Shown here: positions 49,474 to 57,943 of the stretch, piece by piece | Position numbering within the stretch: position 1 is the stretch's first letter | How the letters are laid out: each line of letters starts with the position of its first letter | Assembly: GCF_002117485.1 (NCBI RefSeq) | Contig: NZ_CP021033.1 | Location: 248,001 to 312,000, forward strand | Source of the DNA: Rhizobium sp. NXC14 | Lineage (GTDB): Bacteria > Pseudomonadota > Alphaproteobacteria > Rhizobiales > Rhizobiaceae | Length of the DNA: 64,000 bases | Reading direction: 5' to 3' | Position numbers and translations under genes: made by a program | Notes under the pieces: model-generated | The model's database searches: none | Told to the model about the DNA's origin: nothing | Seen by the model: only the letters and a program-made list of their open reading frames with translations

Positions 49474-49904
49474 TGGCATTCCTGCTCGATACGAATATCA
49501 TTTCCGCTGCGCGCAGGGTCGAACGGCAGGCGCAGGAATTCCAAGACTTCATGAAGGAATTTTCCGTTGCCGAAGCCTATCTCTCGGCGATCACGATCAT
49601 GGAAATCCAGTTCGGCATCCAGCGTGAGCGGACAAGGGATCCCGGCTTCGCCGAGGATCTTCGCCGCTGGATGGACGAGATCGTGCTGGCGGAATTCGCC
49701 GGACGCATCCTACCCTTCGATACCGCGACGGCAAGCCGAGCCGGTCTCCTGCCGACCGCAGATAAGCGTCCCTCCGCCGATGCGATGATCGCCGCCACGG
49801 CGCTGGAGCACGGGCTGAAACTCGTGACGCGCAATGTTGTGCATTTCATCCCGCTCGGGGTCGAATGCATCGATCCCTGGCGCTTTGCCGGCACGCCGGG
49901 TTGA
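49473..49904 (+). CDS. vapC: Type II toxin, PIN-domain ribonuclease (VapC family)
   Basis: 143 residues. PIN acidic residues Asp6 (LLDTN), Glu44 (TIMEIQFG) and Asp103 (SADAMIAATA) are present; the TRNVVHF segment lacks the usual following Asp. Different in sequence from the toxin at 9739, so not a recent copy. Ends in DPWRF like many VapC proteins. Converges with the monooxygenase gene 18 nt downstream. Confidence 0.88.
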   Translation: MAFLLDTNIISAARRVERQAQEFQDFMKEFSVAEAYLSAITIMEIQFGIQRERTRDPGFAEDLRRWMDEIVLAEFAGRILPFDTATASRAGLLPTADKRPSADAMIAATALEHGLKLVTRNVVHFIPLGVECIDPWRFAGTPG

Positions 49905-49922
49905 GCACTCGCGAGCCGTTGT

Positions 49923-51257
49923 TCATGCGCCTGCGGCGAAAAACCGGTTCTCCGGCCGTGGCAATCCGAGATGCTCGCGCAGTGTGGTGCCCTCGTATTC
50001 GCTGCGGAACAGGCCGCGGCGCTGCAACTCGGGAACCAGCCCTTCGGTGACGTCGGTGAGGCCCTGCGGCAGGTAGGGGAAGACGATGTTGAAGCCGTCC
50101 GAGCCTTCTTCCTCCAGCCATAGTTCCATCTCGTCCGCGATGCTTGCCGGCGTGCCGACGAAGGCAAGGCCGGCATAACCGCCATAACGCTGCGCCAGCT
50201 GGCGAACGGTCAGCTTCTCCTCGGCGGCGAGCTTCAGCACCTGTGCCCGGCCAGTCTTGCTGGCATTGGTGTCGGGAATATCGGCCGGCAGCGGCGCGTC
50301 GGGATCGAAGCCGGAAACATCATGGCCGAGCGCGATCGACAGCGAGGCGATGGCGCTGTCGTAATGCACAAGGCTGTCGAGGGTGGCGCGTTTGGCGCGG
50401 GCCTCCTCGATGCTGTCACCGACGATGACGAAGGCGGCCGGCAGGATCTTGAGATGGTCGCGATCACGGCCGATTGCTTGCATGCGCCCCTTGATATCGG
50501 CATAGAGCGCCTTGCCCGCGGTCAGTTCGCGCGGCGAACAGAAAACCACTTCGGCGGTCTCGGCTGCGAGCTGACGGCCGGGATCGGACTGGCCGGCCTG
50601 CACGATGACAGGCCAGCCTTGCGGCGGGCGGGCAATGTTAAGCGGCCCGCGAACGCTCAGTTCTTCGCCCTTGTGGTTAAGCACGTGCATCTTTTCCGGA
50701 TCGAAGAACAGGCCGCTTTCCCGGTCTCGGATGAAGGCATCATCGGCGAAGCTGTCCCAAAGACCGGTCACGACATCAAAGAATTCGCGCGCACGATGAT
50801 AACGCTCGCCATGCTCCACGTGCTCGTCTAGGCCGAAATTGAGCGCGGCGTCTGGATTGGACGTGGTGACGATGTTCCAGCCGGCACGGCCACCGCTGAT
50901 ATGGTCGAGCGAGGCAAATCGCCGGGCGATGTGATAGGGCTCGTCGAATGTGGTGGAAGCGGTCGCGACGAGGCCGATGCGCTCCGTCACCGCCGCCAGC
51001 GCAGACAGCAGCGTGAACGGCTCGAAGGAGGTCACGGTGTGGCTGCGCCTCAGGGCCTCGACCGGCATATTCAGCACGGCGAGGTGATCGGCCATGAAAA
51101 AGGCGTCGAACTTCGCCCGTTCCAACGCCTGCGCGAAGGATTTCAGGTGTGCGAAATTGAAGTTGGCGTCGGGATAGGAGCCGGGATAGCGCCATGCGCC
51201 TGTGTGCAGACTGACGGGACGCATGAAAGCGCCGAGGCGCAACTGCCGTGGGGTCAT
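49923..51257 (-). CDS. LLM-class flavin monooxygenase (NtaA/SnaA/DszA family), copy 1
   Basis: 444-residue bacterial-luciferase-type enzyme. Begins RQLRLGAFMRPVSLHTGAWRYPGSYPDANFNFAHL; GRAGWNIVTTSNPDAALNFG and LAAETAEVVFCSPRE are family marks. Uses reduced FMN delivered by a separate reductase, not seen in this window. Start at 51257 has GAGGA 6 nt upstream. Divergent from the SfnB-like gene. Substrates in the family include sulfones, nitrilotriacetate and dibenzothiophene sulfone. Confidence 0.9.
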   Translation of the reverse strand: MTPRQLRLGAFMRPVSLHTGAWRYPGSYPDANFNFAHLKSFAQALERAKFDAFFMADHLAVLNMPVEALRRSHTVTSFEPFTLLSALAAVTERIGLVATASTTFDEPYHIARRFASLDHISGGRAGWNIVTTSNPDAALNFGLDEHVEHGERYHRAREFFDVVTGLWDSFADDAFIRDRESGLFFDPEKMHVLNHKGEELSVRGPLNIARPPQGWPVIVQAGQSDPGRQLAAETAEVVFCSPRELTAGKALYADIKGRMQAIGRDRDHLKILPAAFVIVGDSIEEARAKRATLDSLVHYDSAIASLSIALGHDVSGFDPDAPLPADIPDTNASKTGRAQVLKLAAEEKLTVRQLAQRYGGYAGLAFVGTPASIADEMELWLEEEGSDGFNIVFPYLPQGLTDVTEGLVPELQRRGLFRSEYEGTTLREHLGLPRPENRFFAAGA

Positions 51258-51539
51258 GATGTTCCTCATGGATTGGGCACGGCGGACGCCTGCCCCGGAT
51301 CTCGGATACGTAGGAATGCGATGAAATCAAATCGAGGCCGCAAGCGGCATTTTCAGCCGCAAACTTTTCCGGCGTTCCAAGTGGCACCGCAGCGCGACCC
51401 TTCCTCCCAGACCGTAATGGCGCGGGCGGGAGGCTGATAAGCAAACACTTTTTATTTTCGATCACATCTATAGAATTTGTACTCTTATCTCGGCGCCCGA
51501 TTTCTTTCACCGATAGCATCGTCAGAATTGGAGGCATCG

Positions 51540-52757
51540 ATGAACAGCGTGCTGAGGCAAGCAGACCAGATTCGGCCAGTGGCCGCACGTATCGGCAGCG
51601 ACGAGGAGGCGATCGCCACCGCGCGGAAGCTGGCTGCGCTATTTGCGGCGCGCGCCGCCGAACGTGACGCCGACCGGATCCTGCCTTTCGCCGAGCTTGA
51701 TCTCCTCGCCCAGTCCGGACTCCTCGCGATCACCGTGCCCGCGCAATTCGGCGGGCTCGACGTTTCCAACGCCGTGCTTGCCGAGATCACTGCGATCCTG
51801 TCGGAGGCCGACGGTTCGATCGGCCAGATCCCGCAGAATCATTTCTATATTCTCGAGGCGCTGCGAACCGATGGCAGCGAGGAGCAGCAGCGCTATTTCT
51901 TCGGCCGCGTACTGGCCGGTGATCGCTTCGGCAATGCGCTTTCCGAGCGCGGCACCAAGACCGTCGGCCACTACAACACGCGCATCACCCGCGACGGGCC
52001 CGGCTACCGGATCAATGGCCGCAAATTCTATTCGACCGGTGTCCTCTTCGCCGACTGGATCACCGTCTTCGCGCTTGATCCGGAAGACCGGCTGACCATG
52101 GCTTTCGTGCCGAAGGGCACCGAAGGCGTTGAAATCGTCGACGACTGGGACGGCTTCGGCCAGCGCACCACCGGCAGCGGCACGACGATCCTCGACAATG
52201 TCTATGTCAACGCCGATTCCGTGGTTTTCCATCACAGGGGCTTCGAGCGGCCGACGACGATCGGCTCGGTGGGGCAGATCATCCACGCGGGTGTGGATCT
52301 CGGCATCGCGCGGGCAGCCTTCGCCGCAACACTGGATTTCGTCAGGACGAAATCGCGCCCCTGGATGGATAGCGGCCTCGATCGCGCCTCAGACGATCCC
52401 CATACGATCGCCAAGGTGGGGCAGATTGCCATCCGGCTGGAGGCGGCGACGGCACTGGTGGAACGTGCCGGTCACAAGGTTGACGCCGCGCAGGTCGAGA
52501 CGACGGAGGAAAAGGTGGTCGAGGCGACACTTGCCGTTGCCGCCGCCAAGGTGCTGACGACCGAGGTGGCGCTCGAGGCTTCCAACACGCTCTTCGAACT
52601 TGCCGGCACCTCGTCGGTGCAGATCGGCCTCAATCTCGACCGTCATTGGCGCAATGCCCGCACCCATACGCTGCACGATCCCGTGCGGTGGAAGTACCAT
52701 GTCGTCGGCAACTATCACCTGAACGGCGTCAGGCCGCCAAAGAACGGCGCTCTCTGA
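51540..52757 (+). CDS. SfnB/DszC-like acyl-CoA dehydrogenase-fold flavoprotein
   Basis: 405 residues with the acyl-CoA dehydrogenase fold. SfnB-like blocks are VPAQFGGLDVSNAVLAEITAILSEADGSIGQIPQNHF, YRINGRKFYSTGVLFADWI and TLHDPVRWKYHVVGNYHL. Such proteins act as flavin-dependent oxygenases of sulfur compounds, not on CoA esters. ATG chosen after GGAGG; 282-nt spacer to the LLM gene holds promoters for both, and no gene was recognised there. Confidence 0.9.
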   Translation: MNSVLRQADQIRPVAARIGSDEEAIATARKLAALFAARAAERDADRILPFAELDLLAQSGLLAITVPAQFGGLDVSNAVLAEITAILSEADGSIGQIPQNHFYILEALRTDGSEEQQRYFFGRVLAGDRFGNALSERGTKTVGHYNTRITRDGPGYRINGRKFYSTGVLFADWITVFALDPEDRLTMAFVPKGTEGVEIVDDWDGFGQRTTGSGTTILDNVYVNADSVVFHHRGFERPTTIGSVGQIIHAGVDLGIARAAFAATLDFVRTKSRPWMDSGLDRASDDPHTIAKVGQIAIRLEAATALVERAGHKVDAAQVETTEEKVVEATLAVAAAKVLTTEVALEASNTLFELAGTSSVQIGLNLDRHWRNARTHTLHDPVRWKYHVVGNYHLNGVRPPKNGAL

Positions 52758-52769
52758 ATTCGAGCCCCC

Positions 52770-52803
52770 AAAAAAACCCGCCGCCGGTGCGTCGGCGGTG
52801 GGC
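52770..52803 (-). terminator. Rho-independent terminator
   Basis: On the minus strand CCCACCGCCG/CGGCGGCGGG stem (one G-T pair) followed by TTTTTTT. It ends the DszC-like transcript; on the plus strand the same hairpin could serve the convergent SfnB-like gene. Confidence 0.8.
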
Positions 52804-52828
52804 TTGCTTTCTGGCGGGCGTGGTCGCC

Positions 52829-54037
52829 TCAGCTGTAGAGGCTGACCTCCGGTATCTTATCGTTCAGCACGAATTCGCCGACTTCCTTGGCCTTGTAGAA
52901 GACGGGATCGTGCAGCGTATGGGTGCGGACATTCCGCCAGAATCGGTCGAAGCGGTATTTGTCGGCCGTCGAGCGTGCACCGGTCAGCTCGAAGACGCGC
53001 GAGGTGATGTCGAGCGAGACATGGGTGGCGTGAACCTTGGCGGCATAGGCTTCGGCCGCCGCTTCGCCGCGCTCGCGTTCAGTCACCTTCAGGCCACGGG
53101 CAAGGCCAGCCTGCACCGCAGCGGCCGCGCTGTCGGCAAGCGCTGCCGAGGCCTTGAGCGCCGCGGTGAATTCGCCGACACGTTCGAGGATATAGGGATC
53201 GTCGGCCGCCCGCTCTACGCCCGAGGTGATCCACGGCCGGGTGGTGGTGCGCACATAATCCACCGCCGCCTGCAGCGCGCCTTCGGCGGTGCCGAGATAG
53301 AAGTTGACGAAAACCAGCTGGATGAAGGGCGTGTTGAAGGTTGAAAGCACCGGCGCGGTTGCATCAGGTGCGGCGGGGGCGCCAACGAAATCCTCCTCGT
53401 AGACGGGGAAGTCACGGAATTCGACGCTGCCGCTATCGGAGAGACGCTGGCCGATATTGTCCCAGTCGTCATTGGCGACATAGCCCGGCCGATTGGTCGG
53501 CACGGCAAAGCCGGCGATCTTGTCGTCGAGCGCCGCATTGGCGTTGATGTAGTCGGAGACGCGCGCCGCCGTGGAGAAGGACTTGCGTCCGTTCAGCACG
53601 TAGCCGTTGCCGCGGCGGGTAAGCACCAGACCGGGATCGCGCGGGTTGACGGCGGCGCCCCAGTAGAGGTTCCTGGCGACGGTTTCGCTGCCGAGTGCAT
53701 GGGCACGCGCCGGATCGAGCGCCCAGTAAATGTACTGGCTGTTGACATAATGGTAGCCGAGCAGTTGGCCGATCGAGCTCTCGCCCCGGGCGAGGATGCG
53801 CACCAGCTTCAGACTGTCGACCCAGTCGAGGCCGCCGCCACCGATCTCGGTAGGATGCAGCGCATTCAGCAGCCCGGCATTCTTCAGCTTGACGATCTCG
53901 GCGAGCGGCGGACGACCGTCGCGATCGAGGTCTGCGGCGCGGCGGGAAAGGTCGGCCGAAATCTCCTCGGCACGGGCAAAGAGGTCTTCTCGCGTCGGGT
54001 TGCGGCTCACCGCGAAGACGACATTGGACTGGCTCAT
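52829..54037 (-). CDS. DszC-like acyl-CoA dehydrogenase-fold monooxygenase
   Basis: 402 residues. HPTEIGGGGLDWVDSLKLVRILARGESSIGQLLGYHYVNSQY and YVLNGRKSFSTAARVSDYI, ending in FWRNVRTHTLHDPVFYKAKEVGEF. Same fold and terminal motif as the SfnB-like protein but only distantly similar. Family members oxidise dibenzothiophene or similar sulfur heterocycles with reduced flavin. Separated from the upstream binding-protein gene by a terminator, so has its own promoter or depends on read-through. Confidence 0.88.
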   Translation of the reverse strand: MSQSNVVFAVSRNPTREDLFARAEEISADLSRRAADLDRDGRPPLAEIVKLKNAGLLNALHPTEIGGGGLDWVDSLKLVRILARGESSIGQLLGYHYVNSQYIYWALDPARAHALGSETVARNLYWGAAVNPRDPGLVLTRRGNGYVLNGRKSFSTAARVSDYINANAALDDKIAGFAVPTNRPGYVANDDWDNIGQRLSDSGSVEFRDFPVYEEDFVGAPAAPDATAPVLSTFNTPFIQLVFVNFYLGTAEGALQAAVDYVRTTTRPWITSGVERAADDPYILERVGEFTAALKASAALADSAAAAVQAGLARGLKVTERERGEAAAEAYAAKVHATHVSLDITSRVFELTGARSTADKYRFDRFWRNVRTHTLHDPVFYKAKEVGEFVLNDKIPEVSLYS

Positions 54038-54055
54038 GGACGGGGCTCCAATTCT

Positions 54056-54095
54056 CCAAAAAGATGATCCGGCGGGAGCCGAGTGCTCCCGCCGG
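54056..54095 (-). terminator. Rho-independent terminator after the ribose-type binding protein
   Basis: Perfect 10-bp stem CCGGCGGGAG / CTCCCGCCGG (54069-54095) with a 7-nt loop. On the minus strand it is followed by ATCATCTTTTT. Lies between the binding-protein and DszC-like genes. Confidence 0.82.
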
Positions 54096-54115
54096 AAGGA
54101 TCGCGCTGAAAAGCC

Positions 54116-55162
54116 TTAGAACAGCTTGTCCGGGATCCAGCTCGCGGTCGCCGCATCGCTCGTGCTGAAGGCCGGGATCTTGGCCGCCAGGTCCTCGATC
54201 GTCTTGACGCCAGCGGCGCGCAGGCTTTCCTGCGTCAGAAGGGTCGGCTTGACGGTAATCTGATGGGGAACCGTCTGTCCGGCGATTTCCAGCGCCGCAG
54301 CGCGGATGGAGACGGCGCCGACGACGGCAGGATTGGTCGCCACCGTTGCGACCCAGGGGCTGCCCTCCTCGGTGATCTCCTGGATATCGGCTGTGGAAAC
54401 GTCGGCCGAATAGATCTTGAGTTTCTTGGCGATGCCAAGGTCGTTTGCGGCAAGTTTTACGCCGCGGGCGAATTCGTCATAGGGCGCGAAGACGACAGAT
54501 ATATCCGGATTGGCGGCCAGCGCGGCCTTGGCCTGGTCGGCGGTCGAGGTCGCCGTCGTGTCGCTGACATTGCCGAAGCGGGCCTTTTCTACGACGCCCT
54601 TATTCTCCGACTTGAATTTGTCCCAAACTTCATTGCGGCGGTCGAGGGGCGCAAAGCCGGCGACATAGACATAGCCCGCTTTGAATTCCTTGCCGTTGTC
54701 CTTTACCACCTGCTCGAGAGCGAGGGATGCGAGTTCATGGTCGCTCTGCTCGACCTGCGGAATCTTCGGGTTGTTGAGGTTGACGTCGAAGGCCACGACC
54801 TTGATGCCCTTGTCGAGCGCCTGCTGGACCACGTCGCCGAGCGATTCCGGCAGGCCGTGGTCGATGACAATGCCGGAGACGCCGAGATTGATCGCCTGCA
54901 GGATCTGTTCTCGCTGCTCGGCGGCATCCTGCCGGCCGGGGAAGACGCGCAGGTCGATATCCAGAGCCTTGGCCTGGGCCTCAGCACCGGCCTGATATGC
55001 CTGGAAGAAATCGCCCGCCGAGATATAGCTGATCAGCGCCACCTTGACGCCGCCCTTGTCGAAGGGTGCCGGAGCACCGGACAGGCCGTCGGCGTGTGCG
55101 CCTTGAATGAGAATAAACGGAATGACGGCGGCGGAGAGTGCGAGCCGTGCGAGGGATTTCAT
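54116..55162 (-). CDS. Ribose-type ABC transporter substrate-binding protein
   Basis: 348 residues, periplasmic-binding family 4 with Sec signal MKSLARLALSAAVIPFILIQGAHAD. The mature part has VALISYISAGDFFQAYQAGAEAQAKALDIDLRVFPGRQDAAEQREQILQAINLGVSGIVID, a sugar-type repeat. Divergent from the ATPase and permease genes, not in the same operon. Placed among sulfur-type monooxygenases, so the ligand may not be a sugar. Confidence 0.9.
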   Translation of the reverse strand: MKSLARLALSAAVIPFILIQGAHADGLSGAPAPFDKGGVKVALISYISAGDFFQAYQAGAEAQAKALDIDLRVFPGRQDAAEQREQILQAINLGVSGIVIDHGLPESLGDVVQQALDKGIKVVAFDVNLNNPKIPQVEQSDHELASLALEQVVKDNGKEFKAGYVYVAGFAPLDRRNEVWDKFKSENKGVVEKARFGNVSDTTATSTADQAKAALAANPDISVVFAPYDEFARGVKLAANDLGIAKKLKIYSADVSTADIQEITEEGSPWVATVATNPAVVGAVSIRAAALEIAGQTVPHQITVKPTLLTQESLRAAGVKTIEDLAAKIPAFSTSDAATASWIPDKLF

Positions 55163-55232
55163 CGTCGCGTTCCTTCTAACAATCGGAGGCGTCGTCTGAC
55201 AGGTTCCAGCCCTCGCGACGCGTCGATTTATT

Positions 55233-55245
55233 AGATATAATATCT
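55233..55245. promoter_or_regulatory. AT-rich 13-nt palindrome between divergent transport genes
   Basis: AGATAT-A-ATATCT is symmetric around a central A. Lies about 70 nt upstream of the binding-protein start and 150 nt upstream of the ATPase start, within an AT-rich stretch. Candidate operator; the regulator is not identified in this cluster. Confidence 0.4.
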
Positions 55246-55394
55246 ATACTTTTAGTAGATTAAATGATCCGATTTTGCCGGCTGCGGGAGATTCTTTGTT
55301 TCCCGGGCATAGTTCACCAGGGAAATGCGTGCCTGGAATTCGCTCCCACGAACGGGGCACAATTCCGCTTCGAATGCAGTTCCGGATCTTGTCG

Positions 55395-56879
55395 ATGCCG
55401 CTTCTTCACATTGGAAACATCACCCGCAGTTTCGGGTCGACGCGGGCGCTGGCTGGCGCGGATCTTTCTATAGAGCGCGGCGAGATCGTGGCGCTGATGG
55501 GTGCAAACGGCGCCGGCAAATCGACACTGGTAAAGATCCTTTCCGGGGTGCTCGCGGCTGATGGCGGCACGATCCATCTCGAGGGCCACCCTTTCGCGCC
55601 GCGCAGCCCGGCCGAAGCGGCGAAAGCCGGTGTCGTCACCGTGCACCAATCGACAGATATTGTCGGCGCGGCGGGACTGACCGTTGCCGATGCGCTGCTG
55701 CTTAATCGTTTCGCCGATTGCAGCACACCCTTCTTCGTGTCACGCGCCGGCATCCGCCGCGCCGCACAGGCGATGCTCGATGCCGCCGGCTTCAGCCTGC
55801 CGCTCGACCGTGATTTTGGGGAACTTACCAGCGCTGACCGGCAACTCGTGGCAATCGCCCGCGCACTTGCCAATCGCGCCGATCTCCTCATTCTCGACGA
55901 GCCGACGGCAAGCCTTTCCGGCGAGGAAAGCCGACGGCTGTTCGATATTTTGCTGAGGCTGCGCAAGCGGGGCCTAGCGATCCTCTATATCTCGCATCGT
56001 ACAGCCGATCTCGAAGCGATCGCCGACCGTGCGCTCGTCATGCGCGGCGGCCGGGTCGTCGGAACCTTCTCGCGGCCGATCGATTTTTCGAGTGCCATCG
56101 AGACAATGATCGGCCGCAAGCTGGAAGCGGCGCGGCCTGATGCGCGGCCCGCGATCGGCCCGGCGATTTTCGAAATGCGCGATATCAGCCTGCTGCCGGA
56201 AGGCGCGACCTTCGACCTGTCGCTGCATGAGGGCGAGGTGGTGGCGGTCACCGGCGTGCTCGGCGCCGGCAAGAGCAGGTTGCTCCGGGCGATCTTCGGC
56301 GTGACGGCGCTTCAGCGTGGCGCGATGTTTCTCGACGGCCGGCCGTACCGGCCGAAGAGTGCGGCCGAAGCAATCGCGGCGGGTGTCGCCATGGCGGCCG
56401 AAGACCGGCATCGCTCTTCGCTCATGCCCCCGGCGTGGCCTGGCCATTCACTATCGGCGACGATCAGCCTGCCGCATCTTGGAAAATGGTATCCCAGCGG
56501 TTTCCTTGTCGGCGGGCGTGAACGCCGCCAGGCCGAACAGGCGATCACCCGTCTGGGCATCAAGGCCGCCGGGCCGCTCGCATCGATCTGGTCGCTCTCC
56601 GGCGGCAACCAGCAGAAGGCGGTGATCGCCCGATGGGAGGCGGAGCCAAGCCGGCTGCTGCTGCTCGACGAACCCTTCCAGGGCGTCGATGTCGGCGCCC
56701 GCCGCGACATTATCCGGGCCATCCGCGCCCGCACCGACCGGGCGACGCTGATTGCGACCTCCGATCCGGAGGAGGCCTATGAGGTGGCCGACCGCATTCT
56801 CGTCATCGACCGCCACGTGTTGAGACCTGCGGCCGACGATGCCGCCCCTCATCCTGAAATCCAGGGAATATCCGTATGA
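55395..56879 (+). CDS. Ribose-type ABC transporter ATPase (two ABC domains)
   Basis: 494 residues. Domain 1 has Walker A GANGAGKST and Walker B LLILDEPTASL; its signature LTSADRQLVAIARAL deviates from LSGG. Domain 2 has GVLGAGKSRLLRAIFG, LSGGNQQKAVIARW and LLLLDEPFQGVDVG. Start MPLLHIGNITRSFG is chosen by similarity; in-frame codons upstream would extend it. First gene of ATPase-permease-LLM monooxygenase. Confidence 0.9.
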   Translation: MPLLHIGNITRSFGSTRALAGADLSIERGEIVALMGANGAGKSTLVKILSGVLAADGGTIHLEGHPFAPRSPAEAAKAGVVTVHQSTDIVGAAGLTVADALLLNRFADCSTPFFVSRAGIRRAAQAMLDAAGFSLPLDRDFGELTSADRQLVAIARALANRADLLILDEPTASLSGEESRRLFDILLRLRKRGLAILYISHRTADLEAIADRALVMRGGRVVGTFSRPIDFSSAIETMIGRKLEAARPDARPAIGPAIFEMRDISLLPEGATFDLSLHEGEVVAVTGVLGAGKSRLLRAIFGVTALQRGAMFLDGRPYRPKSAAEAIAAGVAMAAEDRHRSSLMPPAWPGHSLSATISLPHLGKWYPSGFLVGGRERRQAEQAITRLGIKAAGPLASIWSLSGGNQQKAVIARWEAEPSRLLLLDEPFQGVDVGARRDIIRAIRARTDRATLIATSDPEEAYEVADRILVIDRHVLRPAADDAAPHPEIQGISV

Positions 56880-57925
56880 CGACGATCGACGAAGAAACCG
56901 TGCCGCAGGCAGGCGCCGTGCCGCGGGCCGACCGCAATCCACTGGCCGCCCTCGGCGCGTTTCTGCGTGCGGGCGCGGTCTTCATCCTGCTTGCGCTCCT
57001 CGTCGTCGGCTTCACCATCGCCGAGCCCGCCTTCATCAATATCGCCAATCTGATGAGCATTCTGCAGGCGGTTTCCGTGGTCGCCATTCTTGGCGCCGGC
57101 GTCACCGTCACGCTCGCCGTCGGCGGCTTCGATCTGTCGATCGGCGCAGTCGCCGCATCGAGCGTCATGGCGGCGAGTTACGCGATGATCGTGTGGGGCT
57201 TCGACGCTTATGCGACGGTGCCGCTGGTCCTCGCCTTCGGCGCCCTGGTCGGTCTCGTCAACGCCTTCCTCATCGTCCGCCTGAAGGTGCCGGACCTGCT
57301 GGCGACACTGGCGATGATGTTCCTGCTCTCCGGCCTGCAGCTGATCCCGACGGCAGGCCGGTCGATTTCTGCGGGTCTCACCTTGCCCGACGGCTCGAAG
57401 GCAACCGGGGCCTACGACCCGGCCTTCCTGCTGATCGGCCGCTACAGCATCCTCGGCACCCTGCCCGTTTCCGTGGTGCTGATGGCCGCCGTCGCTGTTC
57501 TCCTTTTCATCCTCACCGAGCGCACCCGCATAGGCCGGCTGCTGTTTGCGACCGGCGGCAATGAGGTCGCCACCCGGCTTGCGGGAGCCTCGACCGTCAA
57601 GCTGAAGACCCTTGCCTATGTCCTGTCGGGCACGCTGGCATCGCTCGGCGGCATCGTCATCGCCGCCCGTGTCGGGCGCGGGGACGTCTCTTCCGGCGGC
57701 TCGCTGCTGATGGATTCGGTCGCTGCCGCACTGATCGGTTTCGCCGTCCTCAATCTCAGGCGTCCGAACGTGCTCGGCACCATCGCCGGCGCCGTCTTCG
57801 TCGGCGTGCTCTTGAACGGTCTCACCATGCTGAACGCCCCCTACTACACCCAGGATTTCGTCAAGGGCGCCGTGCTCGTCGGGGCCTTGGCCCTGACCTA
57901 CGGCCTCGGCCGTAGCAATCCTTAA
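56876..57925 (+). CDS. Ribose-type ABC transporter permease
   Basis: 349 residues of the CUT2/RbsC family, about nine spans. AEPAFINIANLMSILQAVSVVAILGAGVTVTLAVGGFDLSIGAV and TGGNEVATRLAGASTVKLKTLAYVLSG are the family marks. ATGA overlap with the ATPase gene and 18 nt before the second LLM monooxygenase, which links import and oxidation directly. Confidence 0.93.
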   Translation: MTTIDEETVPQAGAVPRADRNPLAALGAFLRAGAVFILLALLVVGFTIAEPAFINIANLMSILQAVSVVAILGAGVTVTLAVGGFDLSIGAVAASSVMAASYAMIVWGFDAYATVPLVLAFGALVGLVNAFLIVRLKVPDLLATLAMMFLLSGLQLIPTAGRSISAGLTLPDGSKATGAYDPAFLLIGRYSILGTLPVSVVLMAAVAVLLFILTERTRIGRLLFATGGNEVATRLAGASTVKLKTLAYVLSGTLASLGGIVIAARVGRGDVSSGGSLLMDSVAAALIGFAVLNLRRPNVLGTIAGAVFVGVLLNGLTMLNAPYYTQDFVKGAVLVGALALTYGLGRSNP

Positions 57926-57943
57926 TTTCAAGGAAGAAAAGAC

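Noticed and set aside
51258..51539. Possible SAM-type riboswitch in the LLM/SfnB divergent spacer
   Set aside because: Only a short GCCGC-AA-GCGGC hairpin was seen; no conserved aptamer core could be matched.
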